Shown: positions 15,757-23,684 of the stretch, piece by piece
Layout: every line of letters begins with the position of its first letter
Numbering within the stretch: the stretch's first letter is position 1
Assembly (NCBI GenBank): GCA_964468655.1
Contig: CAYXUG010000018.1
Coordinates: 1 to 34,041, forward strand
DNA: 34,041 nt
Direction of reading: 5' to 3'
Source: CAYXUG01 sp964468655
GTDB lineage: Bacteria > Fidelibacterota > Marinisomatia > Marinisomatales > CAYXUG01
Translations under genes and position numbers: made by a program
Notes under the pieces: generated by a model
The model's database searches: none
What the model saw: the letters and a program-made list of their open reading frames with translations, nothing else
What the model was told of the DNA's origin: nothing

Positions 15757-16971
15757 TCAATTAGGCAACTGAAATTCAAGCACTTTTCCTTTTTTTATGA
15801 CTGTGTTGGGACAAATATCGCCTATACTATACATAAGTTGAGAGAGATCATCAACGTCCCAGATAAGAATGTCTGCCTGTTTTCCCTGTTCAATAGTACC
15901 AACAAGATGATCCATTTCAATGGATTTTGCTGCATTGAACGTTGCGCTTTTGAACACCTCTTCCACAGTCATCTTCATATAAATGCAAGCCAGGGACATG
16001 ATAAAAGGCATTGATTGAATCATTGAACTCCCCGGATTAAAATCTGTCGCAAGAGCAACAATAACCCCTTGATCAATCATTTTTCGTGCGGGCGCATATT
16101 TATTTTTTCCGAGAAAAAAGGTCGTACCGGGAAGTAGTGTGGCTATCACATTGTTTTCTGAAAATTGTTTGATAGCTTTGTCCGGAATATACATGAGATG
16201 ATCTGCGGACACAGCACCCAACTCAACAGCAAGAACAGCAGCTCCGGAATCCTGAAACTCATCTGCGTGAAGTCGAATGGATAATCCAAGTTCAACAGCT
16301 TTATTCAAAATTTCATTTGAATCATTCACATCAAACCATCCATTTTCACAAAAAATATCACAATATTTTGCAATACCCTGCTCAGCCACAGCAGGCAGCA
16401 TTTCTTCACAGATTAATGATACATAACCTCTGCGGTTATCTTTGAATTCAGGAGGGAAATCGTGAGCACCCAAAAATGTGGGTACAATATCAATGGGCAC
16501 ATCTCTTTCAGTATTCTGAAGTACTTTTAACGATTTCAATTCAGATTCCGTAGACAGTCCATATCCGCTTTTAGCTTCAACAGTTGTGGTACCGAGCTTC
16601 AGGAAATTCCACATCCTTTTTTTTACAAGTCCGGTTAATTCTTCTTCGGAAGTTTTATGCAAAGATTCAACACTCGATATTATTCCCCCTCCTGCTTGTG
16701 CAATTTCCTCATAACTTTTTCCAACCGATCTCATCTCAAATTCCTTTTCCCTTGTACCGGCAAACACAGGATGAGTATGGGGATCAACAAAACCGGGAGT
16801 TACCAATCCGTTGCGAGAATCGATGACAATTTCAGGATTTCCCAGTTCAGACCCAACTTCTGAAATAATATCGCCCTCAACGAGAATATCAACTTCTGAT
16901 TTCCTTTCAACTTCACCAGAAATTGAATTCACTGAAGCAATCTGTCCAATGTTTGAAATTTTCACCGTCAC
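15757..16971 (-). CDS. hutI: imidazolonepropionase
   Basis: HutI hydrolyses imidazolonepropionate to N-formimino-L-glutamate in histidine breakdown. The 404-residue amidohydrolase has the first metal motif as HTHPVFAGTREKEFEMR (65-81), ETERDVP-like and LHADEFQDSG segments carrying further ligands, SADHLMYI and ALATDFNPGSS near the end with the catalytic aspartate. Length is normal. It starts with GTG 7 bases after hutU, with no clear ribosome binding site, which suggests coupling to hutU. The product is the substrate of FtcD at 4386-6065. Confidence 0.96.
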   Translation of the reverse strand: MTVKISNIGQIASVNSISGEVERKSEVDILVEGDIISEVGSELGNPEIVIDSRNGLVTPGFVDPHTHPVFAGTREKEFEMRSVGKSYEEIAQAGGGIISSVESLHKTSEEELTGLVKKRMWNFLKLGTTTVEAKSGYGLSTESELKSLKVLQNTERDVPIDIVPTFLGAHDFPPEFKDNRRGYVSLICEEMLPAVAEQGIAKYCDIFCENGWFDVNDSNEILNKAVELGLSIRLHADEFQDSGAAVLAVELGAVSADHLMYIPDKAIKQFSENNVIATLLPGTTFFLGKNKYAPARKMIDQGVIVALATDFNPGSSMIQSMPFIMSLACIYMKMTVEEVFKSATFNAAKSIEMDHLVGTIEQGKQADILIWDVDDLSQLMYSIGDICPNTVIKKGKVLEFQLPN

Positions 16972-16978
16972 GGAAATA

Positions 16979-18631
16979 CTATTTTTTCATTGGGATTTTG
17001 ATTGCCCACTTTTCAATGTTAGAAATTGCACTTTCGTAGCCAGCATCAGCGTGGCGCGCAACACCGATTCCGGGATCGTTATTCAGCACCCGGTCCAGTC
17101 GAAGTGCCATTTCTGGGGTACCATCAGCAACAATCACCTGCCCTGCGTGGATGGCAAGTCCCATTCCGACACCGCCACCATGATGAACAGACACCCAACT
17201 GGCACCACTCGCTGTGTTAAGTAATGCATTCAAAATGGGCCAGTCGGCAATGGCATCAGAGCCGTCTTTCATGGCTTCAGTCTCTCTGTATGGTGAAGCA
17301 ACGGAACCTGTATCGAGATGATCTCTTCCGATTACGATGGGCGCACTCACTTCTCCACTGGCTACCATGTCGTTCATGGCTAAACCTAATTTTGCCCTGT
17401 CGCCATATCCCAACCAGCAGATCCTCGCAGGCAGTCCTTGAAACTGAACTTTCTTTCCTGCAAGTTTAATCCAGCGGCAGAGCGCTTTATCCTCGGGGAA
17501 TAGCTCCAACACTTTTTCATCAGTTCGTGCAATATCCTCAGGATCACCGGAAAGTGCTACCCAGCGGAATGGTCCTTTCCCGTCACAAAACAGTGGCCGT
17601 ACATATTCCGGTACAAATCCGGGAAAATCAAAAGCATTTTCCACGCCGGCTTTTTTCGCTTGACCCCGCAAATTATTCCCATAATCAAATACAATAGATC
17701 CCATTTTCTGTAATTCGAGCATGGCTCTCCAGTGAACCACCATGGATTCATAAGCCATCGTCATATATTTTTTTGGATTGGAATTTCTCAATTCAAGAGC
17801 TTCCTCATACGATATTCCATGTGGTACATATCCATTCAATTCATCATGGGCAGAAGTTTGATCCGTCACTATATCAGGAACAATCCCTCTTTTAACAAAT
17901 TCAGGTAGTACATCAGCTGCATTTCCGAGGAGTGCGATTGAATATCCCTCTCTTCGATCCTGATATTTTTGGGCTATCCGGATCGCTTCATCGATGGATT
18001 CCGCTATTGCATCCACATAATGTGTAGCCAGTCTTTTTTGAATTCGCTCCCTGTCCACTTCAACCGCAATTATAACAGCTTCGTTCATGGAAGCTGCAAG
18101 TGGTTGGGCTCCACCCATTCCACCAAGTCCTGCTGTCAAAATAAGTTTCCCTCTTAAATCACCGTTAAAATGTTTATTCCCCGCTGCTGTAAATGTTTCG
18201 TACGTTCCCTGGAGGATACCCTGCGTTCCGATATAAATCCAGCTTCCGGCTGTCATTTGACCGTACATGATTAGACCCAATTTATCCAACTCCCGAAAGG
18301 TTTCCCAATCTGCCCAGTTGGGCACCAGCATTGAATTGGATAACAAAACCCTGGGACTGTAGGGATGTGTTTTAAAAACACCAACCGGTTTACCGGATTG
18401 GATTAACAATGTTTCATCGTGCTCTAAATTTTTTAATGATTTGAGAATTGCATCAAAACAATCCCAGTTCCGGGCAGCTTTCCCAATCCCGCCGTAAACA
18501 ACCAGTTCATCAGGATTTTCAGCTACAGAAGGATCCAAATTATTCTGAATCATTCTGAATGCCGCTTCCTGCTGCCATCCTTTGCATTGTATTGCAGAAC
18601 CCGTTGGTGCCTTTACTATTTTAGAAATCAT
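16979..18631 (-). CDS. hutU: urocanate hydratase
   Basis: HutU adds water to urocanate to give imidazolonepropionate and uses NAD+ as an electrophile. The 550-residue protein is of normal length and shows YGGIGKAARNW (46-56), GQMTAGSWIYIGTQGI (124-139), the dinucleotide loop GLGGMGGAQPLA (168-179), YVRPLFCDGKGPFRW and SVHHGGGVGMG. A good ribosome binding site (AGGGGAA) precedes the ATG. The 70-base gap before it is very AT-rich and contains TTACAA (18684-18689) and TAAATT (18662-18667) at 16-base spacing, a weak candidate promoter. Histidine ammonia-lyase (HutH), which makes urocanate, is not in the window. Confidence 0.97.
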   Translation of the reverse strand: MISKIVKAPTGSAIQCKGWQQEAAFRMIQNNLDPSVAENPDELVVYGGIGKAARNWDCFDAILKSLKNLEHDETLLIQSGKPVGVFKTHPYSPRVLLSNSMLVPNWADWETFRELDKLGLIMYGQMTAGSWIYIGTQGILQGTYETFTAAGNKHFNGDLRGKLILTAGLGGMGGAQPLAASMNEAVIIAVEVDRERIQKRLATHYVDAIAESIDEAIRIAQKYQDRREGYSIALLGNAADVLPEFVKRGIVPDIVTDQTSAHDELNGYVPHGISYEEALELRNSNPKKYMTMAYESMVVHWRAMLELQKMGSIVFDYGNNLRGQAKKAGVENAFDFPGFVPEYVRPLFCDGKGPFRWVALSGDPEDIARTDEKVLELFPEDKALCRWIKLAGKKVQFQGLPARICWLGYGDRAKLGLAMNDMVASGEVSAPIVIGRDHLDTGSVASPYRETEAMKDGSDAIADWPILNALLNTASGASWVSVHHGGGVGMGLAIHAGQVIVADGTPEMALRLDRVLNNDPGIGVARHADAGYESAISNIEKWAIKIPMKK

Positions 18632-18701
18632 GATTTCCCCTGATTCAAGTGTAAAATAATAAATTTATCTTTCATTTAATTGATTGTAATTTATTCAAAT
18701 T

Positions 18702-19820
18702 TTAGTCCCATACCCCGGATATTTTTGATAACATTCTTTCAAATTTACCCGGATTTTCATCTATCACATTATAAGAAAACATGGAAATGCCGGAAATGCC
18801 GTTAAGTTGATTGCACCTTTCAATCTTCTCCATAATTTGATCTTCGTCCTGATTGTATAGTGCAATTCCCATAATAATTCCCGATAAATACTTTTCAGGA
18901 ATTTCATTCATTACCAGATTGATATTGCGTTGAAAATCATCCAAGCCGGATGCATAATTCATCATGACCACAAAGTCCACCAATCCCTCTATCAACCATT
19001 GATCCCATGCCTGAAAATATCGTGTTTTGGCTAAAGGTAAATTTGGTTTTACTGCTACAGAAACCAAACAATCAGGATTTCTTCTAAGGACCATCCGGTT
19101 GCATCTTCGCACAAAATTTGTAATGCTATTACTTCTGAATTCGGTGAATTTCCGACCTGTTACTTTTGTGGAATAGGAATGAGTCCTGTTTTGAAAAATT
19201 TCCAATGCGACTGGATTGTATCCATAATCTATGTCCCCGTACCGAACATAATCCAAATGTAAACCGTCAAGGTCATATTTCGTTACGACTTCTTCAACAA
19301 CATCCAGTAAATAATTTTCTACTTCTGGGATAGCAGGGGATAGGAATAACAGGTTTTTATTTTCCTCCTGTAATTCTCTCTGTGAATCTCCATTACGCCA
19401 CACATCCACCCATTCAGGATGTTGTTTAATGGTTGAATTCGATTTCGTACTCACGGAGTTTGCTGATCCAAGGATGTAAACATTCATCCATGCATGGACT
19501 TCCAATCCCAAAGAGTGACCTTCTCGAATTGCAAAGTCCAATGGATCAAAAGAGGTATTTGAGATTGATTCTGGTCGTGAAACGATATCACTTTTATAGA
19601 ATGCATCATCTCGACCTCTAACCTGAACAAATACATGGTTGAAATGATTTTCTTTAGCAAACATCATTGCTTTTTGGATTTTTTCTTGTGAAGTCATTGA
19701 AGTTCTGACGATCCACAGAGATTGAAAATAATCCTGCGACCGCGCTGAACCACTGGTTAAGTGTGTAGGAATGGAAATAAAAAAGGCAACCAAAACAGTT
19801 GCCTTAAAAAAGATTCTCAT
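18702..19820 (-). CDS. secreted glycoside hydrolase-like protein (GHL10/DUF187)
   Basis: The 372-residue protein begins with a signal peptide (about 1-26). A TIM-barrel of the GHL10 (DUF187, YngK-like) family follows. Characteristic pieces are LWIVRTSMTSQEKIQKAM, where the family usually has R-G-V-W, FNHVFVQVRGRDDAFYKS, LGLEVHAWMNVY and YDLDGLHLDYVRY, where Asp and Glu or Asp residues at barrel strand ends would be catalytic. Later come VSVAVKPN and FVVMMNYA. Family members are thought to act on cell-wall or other polysaccharides, but few have a known substrate. The gene starts 20 bases after rplQ with no terminator between them and is followed by hutU. Confidence 0.85.
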   Translation of the reverse strand: MRIFFKATVLVAFFISIPTHLTSGSARSQDYFQSLWIVRTSMTSQEKIQKAMMFAKENHFNHVFVQVRGRDDAFYKSDIVSRPESISNTSFDPLDFAIREGHSLGLEVHAWMNVYILGSANSVSTKSNSTIKQHPEWVDVWRNGDSQRELQEENKNLLFLSPAIPEVENYLLDVVEEVVTKYDLDGLHLDYVRYGDIDYGYNPVALEIFQNRTHSYSTKVTGRKFTEFRSNSITNFVRRCNRMVLRRNPDCLVSVAVKPNLPLAKTRYFQAWDQWLIEGLVDFVVMMNYASGLDDFQRNINLVMNEIPEKYLSGIIMGIALYNQDEDQIMEKIERCNQLNGISGISMFSYNVIDENPGKFERMLSKISGVWD

Positions 19821-19840
19821 GAAAATAGCTACACCTTCAT

Positions 19841-20302
19841 TTAATCGTTTTTTTCAACTTTACTGGACACAATATTTGTTTCTGCCTCACTGTCTTTATT
19901 TTTTGATTTTTTGGCTGGCTCGGTTGTTTCACTTTTGGATATATCTACAAAGTCAACCAATTCAATTATCGAAACCGCAGCGCGGTCATTATCCCTGTAA
20001 CCCAACTTTATAATTCTGGTATATCCTCCCTGTCTGTCTTCATACTTTGGCGCAATATCATCAAACAGTGTTTTAACAATATCCTTTCTCGGAATTTTCT
20101 TTAAAACCTGCCGGATATCATGAAGGGTTCCGCGTTTTGCTTTCGTAATCAGAGGTTCAATATACCGTTGAGTCGCCTTTGCCTTGGCGTCAGTCGTCTT
20201 TATTTTTTTATACTCAATCAGGGAAGCCGCTAAATTTGACAATAGCGCTTTCCTGTGGCTGGCAGTCCGCCCCAGTTTTTTAATTCGTTTCTGATGCCGC
20301 AT
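19841..20302 (-). CDS. rplQ: 50S ribosomal protein L17
   Basis: L17 binds 23S rRNA near the exit tunnel. The conserved core starts MRHQKRIKKLGRT and runs to about GDNDRAAVSIIELVD-like RDNDRAAVSIIELVD. I chose the ATG at 20302, since L17 proteins begin MRH and a GGAG lies 9 bases before it; the longer frame from 20317 adds five residues only. The 153-residue protein exceeds the usual 115-130 by a lysine-, serine- and glutamate-rich tail of about 34 residues (19844-19945). Its start overlaps the end of rpoA. It is the last gene of the ribosomal cluster. Confidence 0.96.
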   Translation of the reverse strand: MRHQKRIKKLGRTASHRKALLSNLAASLIEYKKIKTTDAKAKATQRYIEPLITKAKRGTLHDIRQVLKKIPRKDIVKTLFDDIAPKYEDRQGGYTRIIKLGYRDNDRAAVSIIELVDFVDISKSETTEPAKKSKNKDSEAETNIVSSKVEKND

Positions 20303-21287
20303 GTAATTGTGCTCCATTATCTGAATCCAGCATGAATTTCTCGATATCCATTCCGAATGACAGATTCATTTCTGATAATTTTTCAATGAGTTCAGAAAGT
20401 GACTTGCGACCGAAATTTTTATATTTCAGCATTTCACTTTCTTCTTTGGAAACCAAATCCTTCATCGATTTAATGCCGGCTGCCTGCAAACAGTTATGAC
20501 TTCTTACCGATAATTCCATATCATCAATGTTTCTGCTAAGCAACTCTCTGATCCGTAGATTTTCTTCATCAAATTCATGAGTAATCCTAAGAACAGGAGC
20601 TGCTTTTTCGATGAGAAAATGCCGGAAGAAATCTATCAATACCTTTGCTGCATGATTTACAGCATCTACCGGTGAAGTTGAACCGTCAGTATTCACATTT
20701 AGAATAACTTTTTCCATTGTTTCGTTGCCTAATGTCACTGGTAGGACTTCAAATCTAACCTTTGTAACCGGATTAAATATTGAATCGATGAAGATTGTAT
20801 CTATAGACGGATCAATCCGCTGATGATGGGTTGCACTTACATACCCTTTTCCAACTCCGATTGAAAGTTCCATCGTGAAGTTTGCATCTTCGTTTACGGT
20901 AGCAATATGTAAATCCGGGTTAAGCACATTAAATTGCTCAGATGCTTCGTCAATATCCTTTGCAGTGAATTTACTTGAACCGTTAAAACTTAATTCCACT
21001 TTATCTGGCTGATTATCCTCGAGTTCAAATCTAACATCTTTCAAATTTTGGATAATATCAGTTACTTCTTCAACAACACCTTCTATAGTGGAAAATTCAT
21101 GCAGTGTTCCATCAATTCTGACGGAAGTAATTGCTGCACCCGGGATACTTGTCATCAAGATTCTACGCATTGAATTGGCTACCGTGGTACCATAACCCCT
21201 CTCAAGTGGTTCTAGAGTAAATTCACCATAGAAATCACTTTGGGTGTTTTTATTAATACTAAATTCTAACTGATGATCTTGTGTCAT
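20280..21287 (-). CDS. rpoA: DNA-directed RNA polymerase subunit alpha
   Basis: RpoA dimerises to start assembly of RNA polymerase, and its C-terminal domain contacts promoter UP elements and activators. The 335-residue protein has the N-terminal assembly domain (about 1-235, with LEPLERGYGTTVANSMRRILM) and a C-terminal domain (about 255-325) containing LSVRSHNCLQAAGIKS. The arginine there matches the DNA-contacting Arg265 of Escherichia coli. Its AAGGGG ribosome binding site is good. It follows rpsD by 17 bases and overlaps rplQ. Confidence 0.98.
   Translation of the reverse strand: MTQDHQLEFSINKNTQSDFYGEFTLEPLERGYGTTVANSMRRILMTSIPGAAITSVRIDGTLHEFSTIEGVVEEVTDIIQNLKDVRFELEDNQPDKVELSFNGSSKFTAKDIDEASEQFNVLNPDLHIATVNEDANFTMELSIGVGKGYVSATHHQRIDPSIDTIFIDSIFNPVTKVRFEVLPVTLGNETMEKVILNVNTDGSTSPVDAVNHAAKVLIDFFRHFLIEKAAPVLRITHEFDEENLRIRELLSRNIDDMELSVRSHNCLQAAGIKSMKDLVSKEESEMLKYKNFGRKSLSELIEKLSEMNLSFGMDIEKFMLDSDNGAQLHAASETN
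20312..20315 (-). promoter_or_regulatory. ribosome binding site that decides the rplQ start
   Basis: GGAG inside the end of rpoA lies 9 bases before the ATG at 20302. It is part of the upstream ATG at 20317, which therefore cannot use it. Confidence 0.6.
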
Positions 21288-21304
21288 TTTCTATTATTCC
21301 CCTT

Positions 21305-21922
21305 TTATTTAGAATAGAGTTCTACAACTAATTGTTCTTTAATATTCAAATTTAAATGATCTCTTTCGGGAAATGATTTAAACTTCCCTGAAAGGGTTGC
21401 TTTATCGAGCGTCAACCAAGGTAAATCAATATCCCCTTTGATCCGTTTAACTGAATCGTGTATTACAATCAATTTCCTGCTTTTTTCTTTAATTTGGATT
21501 TCATCACCAGGCCTTAAAAGAAAAGCAGGATAACTTACAGATTTGCCGTTGACCAAAATGTGCTTGTGAGAAACCAATTGCCTTGCAGCAGATCTCGTTG
21601 CAGCCAGACCAAGCCTGAATACAACATTGTCCAATCTTGATTCCAATAGGATCAATAGATTTTCACCAGTTTTTCCAGTCATTCTATCTGCTTTCTTAAA
21701 AAAGCGTACGAATTGTTTCTCCTGCAAGCCGTACATATATTTCAGTTTCTGTTTTTCTCTGAGCTGAAATCCATAGTTTGATATTCTCTTCCTTCTTCCG
21801 GGTCCATGCTGCCCCGGTCCATAACTTTTTCGTGCCAAAATTTTATCAAACTTCGGGTTTTCAAAAATATTTTCGCCGAATTTTCTAACGAGTTTACCTC
21901 TTGGGCCTGTTTGTCTTGCCAT
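21305..21922 (-). CDS. rpsD: 30S ribosomal protein S4
   Basis: S4 is a primary 16S rRNA binder that starts small-subunit assembly. I chose the ATG at 21922, giving the family N-terminus MARQTGPRGKLVRKFG and 205 residues; it has the strong AGGGGAGAG site upstream. The longer frame from 21967 adds 15 residues that overlap rpsK. The S4 RNA-binding domain reads RLDNVVFRLGLAATRSAARQ, then LVSHKHILVNGKSV. The N-terminus lacks the zinc-binding cysteines seen in some S4 proteins, so it is the cysteine-free form. Confidence 0.97.
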   Translation of the reverse strand: MARQTGPRGKLVRKFGENIFENPKFDKILARKSYGPGQHGPGRRKRISNYGFQLREKQKLKYMYGLQEKQFVRFFKKADRMTGKTGENLLILLESRLDNVVFRLGLAATRSAARQLVSHKHILVNGKSVSYPAFLLRPGDEIQIKEKSRKLIVIHDSVKRIKGDIDLPWLTLDKATLSGKFKSFPERDHLNLNIKEQLVVELYSK

Positions 21923-21929
21923 TGTATAT

Positions 21930-21938
21930 CTCTCCCCT
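21930..21938 (-). promoter_or_regulatory. ribosome binding site that decides the rpsD start
   Basis: AGGGGAGAG overlaps the rpsK stop codon and lies 7 bases before the ATG at 21922, which also gives the conserved S4 N-terminus. Confidence 0.75.
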
Positions 21939-22329
21939 ATACTCGTCTTTTCTTTGGTGGCCGGCATCCATTATGCGGAATTGGTGTTACATCCTTAATA
22001 GAAGTAACTTCCAACCCTGCTACGGCAAGTGAACGAATTGCTGATTCCCGCCCAGAACCGGGACCGTTAACTCTTACTTCAATTTTTTTCAATCCAAGAT
22101 CCATTGCCTCCTTTGCCACTTGCTCTGCAGATTGGGTAGCCGCGAATGGCGTACTTTTTCTGGATCCTTTAAATCCCAATCTACCGGCTGAAATCAGAGC
22201 AATCACATTCCCCTGCATATCAGTCAAAGTTATATGGGTGTTGTTAAAACTTGCTTTAATGTGAGCAATCCCTTCAGGTTCGACTTGAGTCTTTTTCTTT
22301 TTCTTCTTTTTTGGACTTCCTTTAACCAT
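21937..22329 (-). CDS. rpsK: 30S ribosomal protein S11
   Basis: S11 forms part of the platform that holds mRNA at the E site. The 130-residue protein has the standard core GIAHIKASFNNTHITLTD, VNGPGSGRESAIRSL and the conserved end DVTPIPHNGCRPPKKRRV. The N-terminus carries a run of seven lysines after SP, a lysine-rich stretch also seen in L5 of this window. The AAAGGA site before the ATG is good. It lies 18 bases after rpsM. Confidence 0.98.
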   Translation of the reverse strand: MVKGSPKKKKKKKTQVEPEGIAHIKASFNNTHITLTDMQGNVIALISAGRLGFKGSRKSTPFAATQSAEQVAKEAMDLGLKKIEVRVNGPGSGRESAIRSLAVAGLEVTSIKDVTPIPHNGCRPPKKRRV

Positions 22330-22347
22330 AAATAAAATTATCCTTTC

Positions 22348-22728
22348 TTACTTCTTTTCTAATGATTTTTTACCCAATCCTACGGTCTTCTTCCTGCCCT
22401 TGCGCGTCCGTGCGTTTGTTTTTGTTCTCTGACCATTGACCGGCAATCCCCTTCGATGCCGCAACCCTTTGTAACTGCCAATATCCATCAAACGTTTAAT
22501 ATTAAGCGTATTTTCAGTTCTGAGTTCTCCTTCCACTTTTTCTTCTCCTACTGCTTTCCTTATGGCAGTAACTTGCTTTTCCGTAAGATCATGAACTCTT
22601 ATTTCACCTTTAACTTTTGCTTTTTCAAGAACATTAATTGATTTGGTATGCCCAATTCCGAAGATATTACACAATGCATACTCTATCTTTTTCCCTTGGG
22701 ATAAATCTACTCCAGCTATACGTGCCAT
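22348..22728 (-). CDS. rpsM: 30S ribosomal protein S13
   Basis: S13 sits in the head of the small subunit and contacts the P-site tRNA and L5. The 126-residue protein starts MARIAGVDLSQGKKIEYAL and has the family end IGSYKGLRHRRGLPVNGQRT, with a basic C-terminal tail ending KKSLEKK. The ATG follows the rpmJ stop by 4 bases, so it is probably coupled to rpmJ. Confidence 0.98.
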   Translation of the reverse strand: MARIAGVDLSQGKKIEYALCNIFGIGHTKSINVLEKAKVKGEIRVHDLTEKQVTAIRKAVGEEKVEGELRTENTLNIKRLMDIGSYKGLRHRRGLPVNGQRTKTNARTRKGRKKTVGLGKKSLEKK

Positions 22729-22732
22729 ATGT

Positions 22733-22846
22733 TCAACCCTGCCTTTGTTTGTGTTTAGAATTAATACAAATCACCCGGACAACACCCTTGCGCCGTATGA
22801 TCTTACAATTAACGCACATCTTTTTTACTGATGATCTTACTTTCAT
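22733..22846 (-). CDS. rpmJ: 50S ribosomal protein L36
   Basis: This 37-residue protein is L36. It starts MKVRSSVKKMCVNCKIIRRK and ends KHKQRQG. The residues Cys11, Cys14, Cys27 and His32 form the zinc site, so it is the zinc-binding form. It lies in the usual place before rpsM, although infA, its common upstream neighbour, is missing. The ATG is part of a 4-base ATGA overlap with the short reading frame upstream. Confidence 0.97.
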   Translation of the reverse strand: MKVRSSVKKMCVNCKIIRRKGVVRVICINSKHKQRQG

Positions 22847-22923
22847 AATGTTACTTCTTTATATTTTTTTAGTAATATTTCTATCTCTTTACAAACTTTT
22901 ATTATGGATTTCTTAATATCCAT
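22843..22923 (-). CDS. possible 26-residue overlapping small ORF
   Basis: A 27-codon frame bridges map and rpmJ exactly. Its ATG lies within the last codons of map and its TGA overlaps the rpmJ ATG (ATGA). The product begins MDIKKSIIKVCKEIEILL and continues basic, so it could form an amphipathic helix. No Shine-Dalgarno sequence precedes it. Its layout fits a coupling frame that carries ribosomes to rpmJ, but an AT- and A-rich gap of this size can produce such a frame by chance. Confidence 0.25.
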   Translation of the reverse strand: MDIKKSIIKVCKEIEILLKKYKEVTL

Positions 22924-23674
22924 TGTAAACACCGTTACTTAATATTGTTCCACCATCATCTGTCACCACAATGGTGTGTTCGAAATGTGCAGATAGTGAG
23001 CCGTCTTTTGTACAGATACTCCAACCATCGGGTTTGGTATAAGTCTCATGGTGACCTTCATTGACCATGGGTTCTATGGCAAGACACATCCCTGATTTTA
23101 ATTTTATTCCTTGACCCGGATCACCATAATTAGGAACCTGAGGATCTTCGTGAAGTGCCGTTCCAATACCATGTCCTACCAAGTTCCGCACGACGCTAAA
23201 CCCGTTTTCCTCTACATAAGTCTGAATCGCATGACCGATGTCAGATACGTAGTTACCCGTCCTCGCTTTGTCGATTCCGATGTTAAGGGATTGCTCAGTC
23301 ACATCCAGCAATTTCTGCACATTATCCGATACTTTGCCGACAACATAAGTATGGGCACTATCTCCATAATAACCATCCTTTAAAACACCGCAATCGATAC
23401 TTACGATATCACAATTTCTAAATTCCGTTTCATCGGGGATTCCGTGTACTACAGTATCATTAATAGAAATACACAAGGTCGCCGTATACCCCATATATCC
23501 TTTAAAAGCCGGTCTCCCGCCTTGGGACAGTATAAATTCTTCAGCCAGTGTATCCAGTTGATTCCCTGTCATGCCTTCCACGACACTATCCTTTAATACT
23601 TGAAGGGTCTCGTAAACTATACGACTGCTTTCACGAATTTTTTCTACTTCTTGATGACTTCTGATATGTGTCAT
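22913..23674 (-). CDS. map: methionine aminopeptidase, type I
   Basis: Map removes the initiator methionine from new proteins. The 253-residue protein has the five metal ligands at Asp94 (SIDCG), Asp105 (GDSAH), His168 (VGHGIG), Glu201 (AIEPMV) and Glu232 (HFEHT), and the substrate-contacting His77 (VVHGIP). The C-terminus ends NGVYNGY. It follows secY by 10 bases, an arrangement usual in bacteria where adk is absent between them. Confidence 0.97.
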   Translation of the reverse strand: MTHIRSHQEVEKIRESSRIVYETLQVLKDSVVEGMTGNQLDTLAEEFILSQGGRPAFKGYMGYTATLCISINDTVVHGIPDETEFRNCDIVSIDCGVLKDGYYGDSAHTYVVGKVSDNVQKLLDVTEQSLNIGIDKARTGNYVSDIGHAIQTYVEENGFSVVRNLVGHGIGTALHEDPQVPNYGDPGQGIKLKSGMCLAIEPMVNEGHHETYTKPDGWSICTKDGSLSAHFEHTIVVTDDGGTILSNGVYNGY

Positions 23675-23684
23675 AATAACCTGC

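Noticed and set aside
21806..22264. 152-codon plus-strand frame opposite rpsD and rpsK
   Set aside because: Antisense to two certain ribosomal genes, with no independent support.
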